This document shows positions 42,092-51,161 of a DNA stretch of 64,000 bases, in pieces. Where the stretch lies: the NCBI RefSeq assembly GCF_047238105.1, contig NZ_JBDFMD010000001.1, forward strand, positions 3,100,001 through 3,164,000. The letters run 5' to 3'. Positions within the stretch are counted from its first letter, which is position 1, and each line of letters begins with the position of its first letter. The stretch comes from Paenibacillus_D sp047238105. GTDB taxonomy: Bacteria > Bacillota > Bacilli > Paenibacillales > Paenibacillaceae. The position numbers and the translations under genes are program-made. The notes beneath the pieces are model-generated. The model made no database searches. It worked only from the letters and a program-made list of their open reading frames with translations, and was not told where the DNA came from.

Positions 42092-43018
42092 TCAGATATC
42101 AAAATCCGAGCTCTCCCGGCGGCCCCGGGCCGTCTGGTCGCTCTGCAGCACACGGCTGAGAATCAACTGCTCGAAATGGGCGAAACCGCTGTCCTTGAGC
42201 CGCGGCCGCGCCAGCGTGATCGGGATATCGAGCGCGATGCGCCCCGCCTCGATCAGGATGACGCGGTCAGCCAGCGCCACCGCTTCGCTGACATCGTGGG
42301 TGACCAGCACCGCCGTGAAGCCGCGCGACGTCCAGAGCGACTCGATCAGCTGCTGCATCTCGATACGCGTCAGCGCATCCAGCGCGCCCAGCGGCTCGTC
42401 GAAGAGCAGCAGATGCGGATGCCCGACGAGCGCCCGGGCAAGGGCGACCCGCTGCCGCTGGCCGCCGGAGAGCACCGAGGGCCACTCGCCGCTGCGGTCG
42501 CCCAGGCCGACCAGCTCGAGGGCGGCCTGGGCCCGGCGCTGCGCTTGTGCTGCATCGATGGAGGACAGGCCGAGCTTCACATTGTCGATGACGCTCTGCC
42601 ACGGCAGCAGGCGGGCATCCTGGAACATGAAGCGCGTGTCCGCATCAATCCCTGCCACTTGTTCCCCCTGCCGGGTCACGACTCCGCTGCTTGCGCCGTC
42701 AAGACCTGCGAGCAGCCGCAGCAGCGTACTCTTGCCGCAGCCGCTGCGACCGACGATGGCGACGAAGGAGCCCGGTTCGATAGCCAGCGACAGCTCGCTG
42801 AGCACCTGCTTGTCGTCAAAATGCTTGGACACTCCGTCCAGATGGAGCGCCACCCCGCCACCCTCCCTGGGGGCAGCCGGCTTGGGTCGGTTCCTGCCAG
42901 GGTTCGCGCGCTTCTCCTCGATCAGCCCGTCCTCTAGTACCGCCCGCTCCGCGGCAACACGGTATTCGGGGGTCACGCTTTCGGCGGCGGCGCCGCTTTT
43001 GCGAAATGCGGATGCCAT
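42092..43018 (-). CDS. ssuB: aliphatic sulfonate ABC transporter ATP-binding protein
   Basis: 308-residue ATPase of the SsuB/TauB/NrtD type: Walker A GRSGCGKST, Q-loop FQDARLLPW, signature LSGGQRQRVALARAL, Walker B LLLFDEP with D-loop GALDALTR, and H-loop VLVTHDVSEAV. FQDARLLPW is characteristic of this transporter group. An N-terminal extension of about 55 residues precedes the ATPase core. The ATG at 43018 follows AGGAGG and overlaps the end of the permease gene by about 45 bases. Last gene of the ssu operon. Confidence 0.9.
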   Translation of the reverse strand: MASAFRKSGAAAESVTPEYRVAAERAVLEDGLIEEKRANPGRNRPKPAAPREGGGVALHLDGVSKHFDDKQVLSELSLAIEPGSFVAIVGRSGCGKSTLLRLLAGLDGASSGVVTRQGEQVAGIDADTRFMFQDARLLPWQSVIDNVKLGLSSIDAAQAQRRAQAALELVGLGDRSGEWPSVLSGGQRQRVALARALVGHPHLLLFDEPLGALDALTRIEMQQLIESLWTSRGFTAVLVTHDVSEAVALADRVILIEAGRIALDIPITLARPRLKDSGFAHFEQLILSRVLQSDQTARGRRESSDFDI

Positions 43019-43767
43019 CTGAGCCACCTCCTCTCGAGCCATTTGGCCATCACATCAGACAGCTTGCCGAGCAGTGCATACAAGAGGATGGAAAAGACGA
43101 CGACATCCAGCTGGAAAAACTCACGTGCGTTCATCGCCATATATCCGATCCCGGAGTCGGCGGCGATCGTCTCCGAGACGATCAGCGTCAGCCACATGAT
43201 GCCGAGCGCAAAGCGCAGTCCTACGAGGATCGACGGCATCGCGCCAGGCAGGATCACCTTGCGGTACAGCTGCCAGCGGCTTAGGCCGTATACGCGGCCC
43301 ATCTCGATCAGTCCGGGATCGACCGAACGGATGCCGTGCAGCGTATTCAGGTAGATCGGGAACATGACGCCCAGCGCGACGAGGAAGATCTTGGCCGTCT
43401 CCCCGATGCCGAACCAGATGATGACGAGCGGGATCATCGCCAGATGCGGGATATTGCGCAGCATCTGCAGCGTCGAGTCCGTCAGCCGGTCCGCCACGCC
43501 GAGCACCCCATTCAGCAAGCCGAAGAAAAAGCCGATCGCTCCCCCGATCAACATGCCCAGCCCCGCACGCATCGTGCTAACGGCAATCGCCTCAAACAGC
43601 GTGCCGTCGGCTGCCAGCCTGAAGCCTGCAACAACCACTTCATCCAGCGACGGCAAGGTTCGGGTCGAGATCATGCCAGTGGTGGTCAAGAGCTGCCAAG
43701 CGGCCAGGATGAACAGCGGGATCACGAAAGGCAGCGCCGCCCCGTACCAGTTGGTGGATTTGCCCAT
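42973..43767 (-). CDS. ssuC: aliphatic sulfonate ABC transporter permease
   Basis: 264-residue membrane permease of the SsuC/TauC type, about six helices, with the EAA-like loop LSRWQLYRKVILPGAMPSILVGL and the family end SDVMAKWLERRWLRW. The ATG at 43767 is chosen; the open frame to 43788 begins with TTG and lacks a ribosome site. It sits between the monooxygenase and ATPase genes in the same direction. Confidence 0.9.
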   Translation of the reverse strand: MGKSTNWYGAALPFVIPLFILAAWQLLTTTGMISTRTLPSLDEVVVAGFRLAADGTLFEAIAVSTMRAGLGMLIGGAIGFFFGLLNGVLGVADRLTDSTLQMLRNIPHLAMIPLVIIWFGIGETAKIFLVALGVMFPIYLNTLHGIRSVDPGLIEMGRVYGLSRWQLYRKVILPGAMPSILVGLRFALGIMWLTLIVSETIAADSGIGYMAMNAREFFQLDVVVFSILLYALLGKLSDVMAKWLERRWLRWHPHFAKAAPPPKA

Positions 43768-43784
43768 GATGCTCCGTCCTCCCC

Positions 43785-44927
43785 TCAATGCGCCGAGGCC
43801 CGTGGGGCCGGCTTGACGTTATTAGCGATAATCTCCCCGAACGGGCTGATCGACGATGGTCCGGGCAGACCGCCGCGCTCCAGCGACAACAGCGGAAACA
43901 GCAGCTCCGCCACCCGGTAAGCCTCCTCCAGATGCGGATAGCCGGAGAAGATGAACGTGTCGATGCCCAATGCCTCGTACTCCCGCATCCGCTCGGCGAC
44001 GATCTCCGGACTGCCGACCAGCGCAGTGCCCGCGCCGCCCCGCACCAGTCCGATGCCGGCCCACAGGTTAGGGCTGATCTCCAGCTGATCCCGGCTGCCC
44101 TGATGCAGCTGCGCCATCCGCTGCTGTCCCACCGAGTCGAAACGGGCGAAGATGCGCTGCGCCTCGGCGATCGTCTCTTCGTCGACATGCTCGATTAGCT
44201 TGGCAGCGGCCCGCCATGCCTCCTCCTCCGTCTCCCGCACGATGACATGCAGACGAATACCGAAGCGCAACTGACGGCCCTGCGCCGCTGCCTGTTGCCG
44301 CATCACGGCGATCTTCTCGGCGAGGGCGGCTGGGGGCTCGCCCCAGGTCAGGTAGACGTCGACATGCTCGGCTGCCACCTGCTGAGCTACCGGCGAGGAC
44401 CCGCCGAACCAGAGCGGCGGGTAAGGCTGCTGGAGCGGCGGATAGAGCACATGACCGCCCTCGATGCGCAGATGATCGCCCTCGAAGTCGACCCGCTCAC
44501 CTGAGAGCTCACGGCGCCATACCGACAAGAACTCGCTCGTCAGGTGATAGCGCTCGGTGTGGTCCAGGAAGAGACCGTCGCCGGCCAGCTCGACGGGATC
44601 GCCGCCGGCCACCACATTGATGAGCAGACGTCCGCCGGAGATCCGGTCCAGCGTCGCGGACATCCGGGCCGCGAGCGTCGGCGACATCAGCCCGGGGCGC
44701 ACCGCCACCAGAAATTTGAGCCGTTTGGTCACAGGCACCAGGGAGGAAGCGACGACCCACGGGTCTTCGCAGGAAGTTCCCGTCGGGATCAGCACGCCCT
44801 CATAACCGAGCCGGTCCGCGGCTGCGGCGATCTGCTGCATGTACTCGGCATCCACAGCCCGAGCGCCTTGGCTCGTGCCGAGATAGCGTCCGTCTCCATG
44901 GGTTGGGATAAACCAGAATACATTCAT
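43785..44927 (-). CDS. ssuD: FMNH2-dependent alkanesulfonate monooxygenase
   Basis: 380-residue luciferase-like TIM-barrel enzyme that uses FMNH2 and O2 to release sulfite from alkanesulfonates. Characteristic segments: VFWFIPTHGDGRYLGTSQGAR, YEGVLIPTGTSCEDPWV (with the conserved Cys), RISGGRLLINVVAGGDP and the C-terminal IFSGYPHLEEAYRVAELLFP. The FMN reductase partner (SsuE) is not in the operon. The ATG at 44927 follows GAGGGTGAG. Confidence 0.95.
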   Translation of the reverse strand: MNVFWFIPTHGDGRYLGTSQGARAVDAEYMQQIAAAADRLGYEGVLIPTGTSCEDPWVVASSLVPVTKRLKFLVAVRPGLMSPTLAARMSATLDRISGGRLLINVVAGGDPVELAGDGLFLDHTERYHLTSEFLSVWRRELSGERVDFEGDHLRIEGGHVLYPPLQQPYPPLWFGGSSPVAQQVAAEHVDVYLTWGEPPAALAEKIAVMRQQAAAQGRQLRFGIRLHVIVRETEEEAWRAAAKLIEHVDEETIAEAQRIFARFDSVGQQRMAQLHQGSRDQLEISPNLWAGIGLVRGGAGTALVGSPEIVAERMREYEALGIDTFIFSGYPHLEEAYRVAELLFPLLSLERGGLPGPSSISPFGEIIANNVKPAPRASAH

Positions 44928-44993
44928 GCTACTCACCCTCACTTTTTAGAGGTTGTTCAAACCCTCATGTATAGTCGTATATTTGATTCGCAC

Positions 44994-46037
44994 CTACTTC
45001 AGGATCGCCTCGCGGATATCGATCGCCTTCGGGATCAGCTCCAGGTCATGGAACGTATCGGCGATCGCCTGCTGCGCCTCGATCAGCTCTTCGCTGATCT
45101 GGGTGACGCCGTATGCCCGCCGCTCGCCCGCCAGCACCAGCGATTCAACATCGATGCCGAGCTGCGGCGACAACAGCTCTGCCAGCTCCTGCGTATTTTC
45201 TTTGGACCAGGTATCGATGCGGTCCGCTTCCTCCAGCAGGATATCGACCAGATCCGGATGCTGCTCGGCGAAGGAACGGGTCGCCAGATAAAATCCGTGA
45301 TTGGCCACAACCCCGGTGCCGTCTGCAATGACGCGCCCTCCGGTGGCGGTCTCCGCCGCGGCCAGGAACGGATCCCATATCACCCACGCATCGACGTTGC
45401 CGCGTTCAAAGGCAGCCCGGGCATCGGCCGGCGGCAGGAACTTCACATCCACATCCTTGTAAGCCACGCCGGCTTTCTCCAGCTGCTTGACCAGCAGATA
45501 GTGAACGTTGGAGCCCTTATTCAGCACGACTGTCTTGCCCTCCAGATCCGCTACCGTCTGGATCGGTGAGCCCTCCGGGACGATGATGCCTTCACTGCGC
45601 GGGCTCTCCGGCTCATGCGCCAGATAGACGAGCGGCGCTCCGGCGGCCTGTGCGAAGATCGGCGGCGCCTCGCCGGTGTGGCCGATGTCCAGACTGCCGA
45701 CATTGAGTGCTTCCAGCAGCTGCGGGCCGCCGGGGAACTCGATCCAGTCGATCTTGATGTTGCGCTCCTTTGCGAGCCGTTCATCAAGTCCGCCGTCCGC
45801 CTTCAGGATATTGATCGTCCCGTACTTCTGATAGCCGATGCGGATCGTCAGGTCGCGGGAATCTCCCTCGGCTGCCGCTGCCGTTGGCTTCTCGCCCCCT
45901 CCGGGGCTGTTCCCGGTGGTATTAGTAGGGGAACCGGTCCCTCCGCCCGAATTGCCGCATGCCGCCGTTACCAACAATAAGGCTGACAAGATCGCTGCCG
46001 TGAATACTCGCCCTCCGCCAAGCTGCGTTATCTTCAT
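44994..46037 (-). CDS. ssuA: aliphatic sulfonate-binding lipoprotein
   Basis: 347-residue receptor of the sulfonate importer. Lipobox LVTAAC (C27) and a Gly/Thr/Asn linker, then a type II binding fold of the SsuA/NMT1 family (IRIGYQKYGTINILKADGG, LDIGHTGEAPPIFAQAAGAP, NKGSNVHYLLV, DAWVIWDPFLAAAE). The ATG at 46037 follows AGAGGGGGA. First gene of ssuADCB; its leader carries a terminator-like hairpin, so expression is probably set by sulfur supply. Confidence 0.95.
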   Translation of the reverse strand: MKITQLGGGRVFTAAILSALLLVTAACGNSGGGTGSPTNTTGNSPGGGEKPTAAAAEGDSRDLTIRIGYQKYGTINILKADGGLDERLAKERNIKIDWIEFPGGPQLLEALNVGSLDIGHTGEAPPIFAQAAGAPLVYLAHEPESPRSEGIIVPEGSPIQTVADLEGKTVVLNKGSNVHYLLVKQLEKAGVAYKDVDVKFLPPADARAAFERGNVDAWVIWDPFLAAAETATGGRVIADGTGVVANHGFYLATRSFAEQHPDLVDILLEEADRIDTWSKENTQELAELLSPQLGIDVESLVLAGERRAYGVTQISEELIEAQQAIADTFHDLELIPKAIDIREAILK

Positions 46038-46083
46038 CGCTATCCCCCTCTTTCGTGACCAACACCGTGATGGTAATGACAAA

Positions 46084-46126
46084 AGGCCTCCTGAACAGCA
46101 GCTCGCGGCTGCAATCTAGGAGACCT
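46084..46126 (-). promoter_or_regulatory. terminator-like hairpin in the ssu leader
   Basis: On the reverse strand AGGTCTCCT (46126-46118) pairs with AGGAGGCCT (46092-46084), apart from one G-T position, enclosing GCAGC/GCTGC. TTTTGTCATT follows, then the ssuA ribosome site about 30 bases on. Its position before the first gene makes it a candidate attenuator. I could not match it to a known S-box or T-box. Confidence 0.5.
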
Positions 46127-46155
46127 CCGGTGGACCGGTACAGTCACTTATATTA

Positions 46156-46182
46156 TTAATCCGATACACAAACTTGGATTAA
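46156..46182. promoter_or_regulatory. inverted repeat in the ssu promoter region
   Basis: TTAATCC (46156-46162) and GGATTAA (46176-46182) are perfect 7-bp arms around 13 bases. It lies upstream of the ssu leader hairpin, where the promoter should be, so it may be an operator for a sulfur regulator. Confidence 0.35.
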
Positions 46183-46195
46183 GTCGAGTCTATCA

Positions 46196-46972
46196 TTGCC
46201 ACCAACTCCCGTCAAGCCCAGAATTTATATCTCGCCCGGAGGCTGGGTCGAGATCGATACGCTCTCTCAGAAGCAATACGAGGCCGAGCGCACAGGGGAG
46301 CAGCCTTACACCCATGAACAGATCCGTCATGTTCAGGACCTTGCGGACACAGTAGGCGTGTACGCCCCCTTGCTCGTGAATCCGGGCAAAGGCGCATTCT
46401 CATCAGCCGAGATCACGGCTGATCAGGCAGCCCGGCAGCTCCGCTTCGTCTACCCCGAGTACACTGTGACTCAGTCCGCTGGGGACCTCAGACCGCTGCA
46501 AGGCGACCGAGCGCCGGACGAGACGCTCTTCCTGCCGGGCGGCCGGGCAGAATGGTTCACAGATGAGCAAGAGCCAGGCGCCTGGTATCTACAACGGGGC
46601 ATGTCACACGTAGTCTTGCAGGCTAACGGCGAATGGAATGCCGACAAACTGTTGACGATTGTCGCCACAACGAAGGACTATCTGTTTGCTCTGCAGGCTG
46701 CTCAGAAGTATGCCTCCGCCTGGGCGGACCGGGATCCCGAACGCGGACTGCAGTGGGTAACCGAGGCATGGCAATCGGGTAAGGATCCGCTGGAGCTCGA
46801 TGCCCATTTTCGCGGCACGTCCAACCCGCATCATATGACCTTCGAGCTGAACGGATTAAGACAAGTGGATTCGGATCAACGCACAACCCAAATACAGGCT
46901 GTGCCGTCACGGCCAAGCCTGTTTTTACAATTGATTATTCTAATTCCAGAAGAACGAACAACGTTTGGATGA
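46196..46972 (+). pseudogene. unrecognised gene remnant
   Basis: The frame is protein-like from about residue 9 to 225 (IYISPGGWVEIDTLSQKQYE, ADQAARQLRFVYPEYTVTQS, MSHVVLQANGEWNADKLLTI), with composition like neighbouring genes. The only start is a TTG at 46196 without a ribosome site. The 3' end runs straight through a rho-independent terminator into AT-rich DNA. It looks truncated at both ends; an exported protein that lost its signal peptide is one reading. Family not recognised. Confidence 0.45.
46895..46926 (+). terminator. rho-independent terminator inside the remnant frame
   Basis: CAGGCT-GCCG/CGGC-AGCCTG hairpin followed by TTTTT. Because it lies within the open frame at 46196-46972, the true stop of that gene has probably been lost. 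Confidence 0.65.
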
Positions 46973-47432
46973 GTCGCTCATATTTTAATTCATCATTTTC
47001 ATAGTTTGAAGTCCGTATTACGAATTGTTCTCCATTGAATTGAAGCTGTAGCAGAACATTACGGTCTTCATCCTTAGTATACTCATACGACTTTTGATCC
47101 ATGAATTTTTGTTCAATTTGTTGTGTATTATTGGCACGATCAAAGAATACATAGTTTCCATCGAGCAAATAGCTTTTTATTTCCTCGACGTTAATTTGAG
47201 ATACAAGGTCATTATCAATAATGAGGATGTCCCCTGCGTACTCTGATTCAGGGTTCTGTTGTGAGATCGCTATGCCTGAATCGGATAAATCATTTACTAG
47301 TTCATTATTATCTCCTAGATAAGTTATGTGAAAAGTATTGATTTTATCTAAGTTCAAAACTATTTTTGTATTCGAACAAGAGACTAAACTCAATGTGGCA
47401 AGGAGAGCTAAAATGAGTATCTTAGTCTTAAT
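46935..47432 (-). CDS. AT-rich lipoprotein of unknown function, ATT start
   Basis: 165 residues when started at the ATT at 47430-47432, giving the signal IKTKILILALLATLSLVSC (initiator Met in place of I) with a lipobox SLVSC. The ATT lies six bases after the purine-rich site GGAAGGAGAGGG. No ATG, GTG or TTG occurs between an upstream in-frame stop and this codon; a TTG at 47391-47393 would delete most of the signal peptide. The mature part is acidic (ESEYAGDILIIDNDLVSQ) and unrecognised. Much AT-richer than its neighbours. Confidence 0.65.
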   Translation of the reverse strand: MKTKILILALLATLSLVSCSNTKIVLNLDKINTFHITYLGDNNELVNDLSDSGIAISQQNPESEYAGDILIIDNDLVSQINVEEIKSYLLDGNYVFFDRANNTQQIEQKFMDQKSYEYTKDEDRNVLLQLQFNGEQFVIRTSNYENDELKYERLIQTLFVLLELE

Positions 47433-47540
47433 ATTGTTCCCTCTCCTTCCATAGTTATATGTCTAAACAGATTACCAAATTTTATATACATTTGAAAGCA
47501 TTATGTCAATCCGATCTGGCGGGTGAGCCCTTAGACAGCA

Positions 47541-47580
47541 AACAACCCTGACTGCGTGGCTAACGCGGTCAGGGTTGTTT
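47541..47580. terminator. terminator after the SLH/lectin-like gene
   Basis: AACAACCCTGAC-GCG pairs with CGC-GTCAGGGTTGTT around TGGCTAA, with a T-run on the plus side (GTTGTTTTATT) and a shorter one on the minus side. Serves the minus-strand gene ending at 47593 and may work in both directions. Confidence 0.75.
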
Positions 47581-47592
47581 TATTCGAAGTGA

Positions 47593-50500
47593 TTAACGGT
47601 TAATCAATTCGGTCGTTTGGAGCAATCTTGCGATCAGCGCCGTCACTTCCGCGCGGGACATCCCTGCTTTGGGATCCAGCAGGCTGTCGCCTTGCCCGTT
47701 GATGATCCCGGCCTGGATCAGCTGTGCGACGTCTGCGCGAGCCCAGGCAGCAACCGACGTCCTGTCGGCGAAGCCGGCCAACTGCGTCTCGATGGCTGCA
47801 CTCGATACCGAGGCTTGCGGATCAATCAGTCGGTGGGCCCGGGCCACGATGGCAAAGCCCTGCTCCCGGGTCAACTGGCGTTGACCGTAGAAGTTGCCGT
47901 CGTCATAGCCGCGGATGATATCGAACTCCTGCGCGATCGATACAGGCTGTCCGTACCAGGCCGATGCTGCCACATCCGGGAACAGATGAAGCGGCGCATG
48001 CGGGTTCATCAAGCCCAGTCCCGTGACGATGATCTCCGCGAATTCGGCGCGCGTGACCAGTCGGTTCGGTGAGAACGTGTTATCGCCGTTGCCTTGCAGA
48101 TCCAGACGAGCCGCGATATTGTTCACATCCGTTTGGCCCCAGTGCGTGCGGACATCGTCAAAATCCTGCGGGTTCCAGATCACCGAATAGGAGCCATAGC
48201 TTCTCAAGTCGTTGATCATCGCATAGTAACGATTGTCAATCCGGGTGACCACTGTCGGTACATGGTAAGCACTGCCGTCCGGATAGACCACGACGCCTGT
48301 GGTGATCCGGTTCGGATCGATACCCTCAGGCAGGGCGATGTACTTGGCCGCATAGCCGCTGAGCAGCTCCGAGCGGACAGTTTGACCGTTATGGACGAAG
48401 GTCATATCCAGGTCGACGGGATCTACCAGCAGCTCATAGCCTGCTGCTGCAGCCTTGGCACGGCTGCTGGCGATCAGCTCGTCCGAGGAGCGAGCGATCT
48501 CGATATGCACGTCGATGTCTTCTGGTGCAGCCTGATTCAGTTGACGGGAGACCGCAGACAGATCCAGCTGTCCAGCGGGCACAGGGTAGATGGCCAGCGG
48601 GTTGCCGATCTCAAGCTGCGCACCCTTGTTAGCCAGCTCCTGAAGCGTTGCTGCGGTTAAGCCTTCCACCTGCAGGTCGCCTGCAGCCGGTGAGTAGATG
48701 TCCAGCTTTTGTCCTGTGCCTGTAGCCAACGCCTCACCCAGCTTGTCCAGATCTACTTGTGCGTTAGTCTGTCCCTCGCTGGTCGTACCTGTAGCGAAGC
48801 TATCGCTATCGCCGTTCACACGGGTTACCAGCTCCCCTGTCTCCGGCTCAGGCTGAGGTTCGTTACCCGGCTGTTCCGGCGTATACGGAGGATAGTAGGT
48901 CCAGCCCGGGCTGCTCGGTGCAGCTCGGGTAATGGTCAGCGTATACTCCGTTACGTTGCCTGCTGCATCGGTCACTCTGACGACGATTGTATTCTCGCCT
49001 ACATTCAGAGGCAGCTGCCCGGTCGCTTCTCCGGAATCCGCGTCCTGCCAAACTCCGCCGTTCACAGCGAACTCGATGGTACCCCCTTGGTCCAGCGCTT
49101 CCAGATCAAGCGTCACATGACCGGTCGAGTTGCTCACCGCAGACGTATAATCAGTCGTGCCGCCCGCAAAAGCCGGGGATAGACTAACTGGGTTGCCGGA
49201 CGGGTCATTGACCACCAGACCGCTCAGGGAAGACAGATCAACAGCAAGCTCTTTGATCTCCGTGTGGCTCTCGCCATCTTTTTCCGCCGTCACTTCAAAT
49301 GTATAATCGCCCGCCGCTAGGTCCTCCTCCGGCTCGAAGCTCCAGTTGCCGTCCTCGTCGACGTCGACGGGCCGAGTCTCGATGATGACGCCATCGGCGT
49401 CTTTGAGCACCACGGTCACCTGCGCTTCACTGCTGCCCACGGTACCTGTCAGCTCAGGCTTGGACACCTTGACGGTATCACCGGCAGGTTCCGTGATGTG
49501 GAGCTCAACATCCACATGCACGAGCGCCGCGCGCGCGTCCGTCAGATCGGCCAATGCCGCGTCGATCTCCTCTTGCGTGGCCTCGGAGTCATCCAGTACC
49601 TCTTGTGCCGCTGCTAGCGCGTTCTCAAAAGCTTCCCAGGTGCTCGGTACGTAGTTCTCTTCATCCAGCCCACCTGCGTCCTCGACTCCAGTGTTCAGGT
49701 CCGCTTTGTTGACGATAGCGATCGTTTTGTCAGCGGTGATGACGATTGGCTGGTCGTCTTGCATGCCGCCATACTCGACGATGTAACCCCGTACAGTATT
49801 ATTTGTTGGGGAAAAATCGTTCCATTTGCCGGCATTAACGCCCGTACTATAGATGTGGGCTACATACTCGACTCCATCATAATTGTTGGGCTCTTGATTT
49901 GCCCAGTTGTTGTACTCGTCGTCCACCGGACCGTGGATCGGCAATGTGAAGTAACCGGTGTAGAACGCAAGCCCATCGCCATCCTGACCTTCCGGACCGG
50001 TGACCCAGCGCCAGTCACCTGTGCCTATTGACAGTCCTCCATCCCGCTGGATATCCATGGCGCCCAACCAGCCAATACCTTCGGTTTTTTCTTGAACAAA
50101 GCTATTCTCGGCTGCGGATGTAATGGTCGCCAGATATCCTCTTTGGCCGAAGTGCATCATTTCATCCGTCTCTGCTGCAGCTCTGGCTTCATACCAGCTA
50201 ATCGGACTGCCGGTATTGATGTACTCATAATAATGTCCATTCTCACCAAATGGCAAAGCTTTGCCCAACGTGAACCGGACTGTCCGGTCCGATGCGTCTG
50301 TCGATGTGGTGGAAAATACGACATGCTGCAGTGCTTCCTCGTAAGCCTCCACGGAAGCCATGCCGCTCAACGTCAGAATGCCGTTATTGGGATTATAGCT
50401 TCCAGTGATCGGAGCTCCAAAATCATCCGGCAGCTCCAGGGCCAGCACATCGCCGCTCACAAATCCATCGATTAGGACGGTCGCGCCATCCAGCATTTGA

Positions 50501-50730
50501 TAGTCGACACTGTTCAATATTTGCTCATCCAGCGTCACGCCTGTATCAATAATTCGGGCCTCGGTACCGGAAATATCATATATGACTACTCCCGATGTCG
50601 TAACAATCGCCGCACCGTCCGCCGACGCCGTCTGCGGCGCCCATGCGAGGGGGAGTCCCCCGGTTACCAGAGCGCCCGCCAGCAGCACGCTGAGCGGCCG
50701 TCTCCATGCAATAGAATACATCTTCTTCAA
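47593..50730 (-). CDS. SLH-anchored surface protein with C-type-lectin-like domain
   Basis: 1045 residues. Signal peptide (1-37, AWRRPLSVLLAGALVTGG). A beta-rich region follows to about 155, then a C-type-lectin-like domain (about 165-330: YYEYINTGSPISWYEARAAA, GYLATITSAAENSFV, WLGAM, NNWANQEPNN). Next come a FIVAR-type helical repeat (about 355-410), an Ig-like repeat (about 412-500), cadherin-like repeats (about 505-600), a Pro-rich spacer, a sensor-like beta domain, and three SLH domains (about 865-1040: AARLDLQGNGDNTFSPNRLV, DIIRGYDDGNFYGQRQLT, GIINGQGDSLLDPKAGMS). It should attach non-covalently to the wall polymer. TTG start after GGAGG. Ligand unknown, possibly carbohydrate. Confidence 0.9.
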   Translation of the reverse strand: MKKMYSIAWRRPLSVLLAGALVTGGLPLAWAPQTASADGAAIVTTSGVVIYDISGTEARIIDTGVTLDEQILNSVDYQMLDGATVLIDGFVSGDVLALELPDDFGAPITGSYNPNNGILTLSGMASVEAYEEALQHVVFSTTSTDASDRTVRFTLGKALPFGENGHYYEYINTGSPISWYEARAAAETDEMMHFGQRGYLATITSAAENSFVQEKTEGIGWLGAMDIQRDGGLSIGTGDWRWVTGPEGQDGDGLAFYTGYFTLPIHGPVDDEYNNWANQEPNNYDGVEYVAHIYSTGVNAGKWNDFSPTNNTVRGYIVEYGGMQDDQPIVITADKTIAIVNKADLNTGVEDAGGLDEENYVPSTWEAFENALAAAQEVLDDSEATQEEIDAALADLTDARAALVHVDVELHITEPAGDTVKVSKPELTGTVGSSEAQVTVVLKDADGVIIETRPVDVDEDGNWSFEPEEDLAAGDYTFEVTAEKDGESHTEIKELAVDLSSLSGLVVNDPSGNPVSLSPAFAGGTTDYTSAVSNSTGHVTLDLEALDQGGTIEFAVNGGVWQDADSGEATGQLPLNVGENTIVVRVTDAAGNVTEYTLTITRAAPSSPGWTYYPPYTPEQPGNEPQPEPETGELVTRVNGDSDSFATGTTSEGQTNAQVDLDKLGEALATGTGQKLDIYSPAAGDLQVEGLTAATLQELANKGAQLEIGNPLAIYPVPAGQLDLSAVSRQLNQAAPEDIDVHIEIARSSDELIASSRAKAAAAGYELLVDPVDLDMTFVHNGQTVRSELLSGYAAKYIALPEGIDPNRITTGVVVYPDGSAYHVPTVVTRIDNRYYAMINDLRSYGSYSVIWNPQDFDDVRTHWGQTDVNNIAARLDLQGNGDNTFSPNRLVTRAEFAEIIVTGLGLMNPHAPLHLFPDVAASAWYGQPVSIAQEFDIIRGYDDGNFYGQRQLTREQGFAIVARAHRLIDPQASVSSAAIETQLAGFADRTSVAAWARADVAQLIQAGIINGQGDSLLDPKAGMSRAEVTALIARLLQTTELINR

Positions 50731-50901
50731 GTTTACTCATCCTCCATTAAGTTAGAAATAAAGAAATCACATCAATTCTGCAATCATCCCCCCTTTCCGG
50801 AAACCCTGACTTCCAAAGACATCCTTGATTAGTCAAAGCTCCGTACAAACCTCCCGTCTCAATGTAGTACAGACACCTCTACAAAATCTGACCAGATCGA
50901 C

Positions 50902-50939
50902 AAAAAAACACGCCGCAGTCCAGAATGGCTACGGCGTGT
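50902..50939 (-). terminator. rho-independent terminator of the FAD/ABC operon
   Basis: ACACGCCG/CGGCGTGT stem followed by seven T on the reverse strand. It lies in the 431-base gap 50731-51161. The rest of that gap holds only the presumed promoter of the SLH gene and no recognisable gene. Confidence 0.85.
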
Positions 50940-51161
50940 TTCCTCTTAAAGTACTAAACAGAAATCATAAATGCCCCGGGTGAACACCTGACGATGACAG
51001 GCAGGGCATACTGCGGCAGGAGCCGACGGATAACTCGTTCCCTTCTTGAAACATCCGCACCGTCTTACGTTCTCCATCCACGACCGTTGCAGGGCGTCGA
51101 CAGGCTCACCGACCTTTCCATCCTCCTCCCATTTACCGCTAGATCATGTTCCCGTGCAGAG

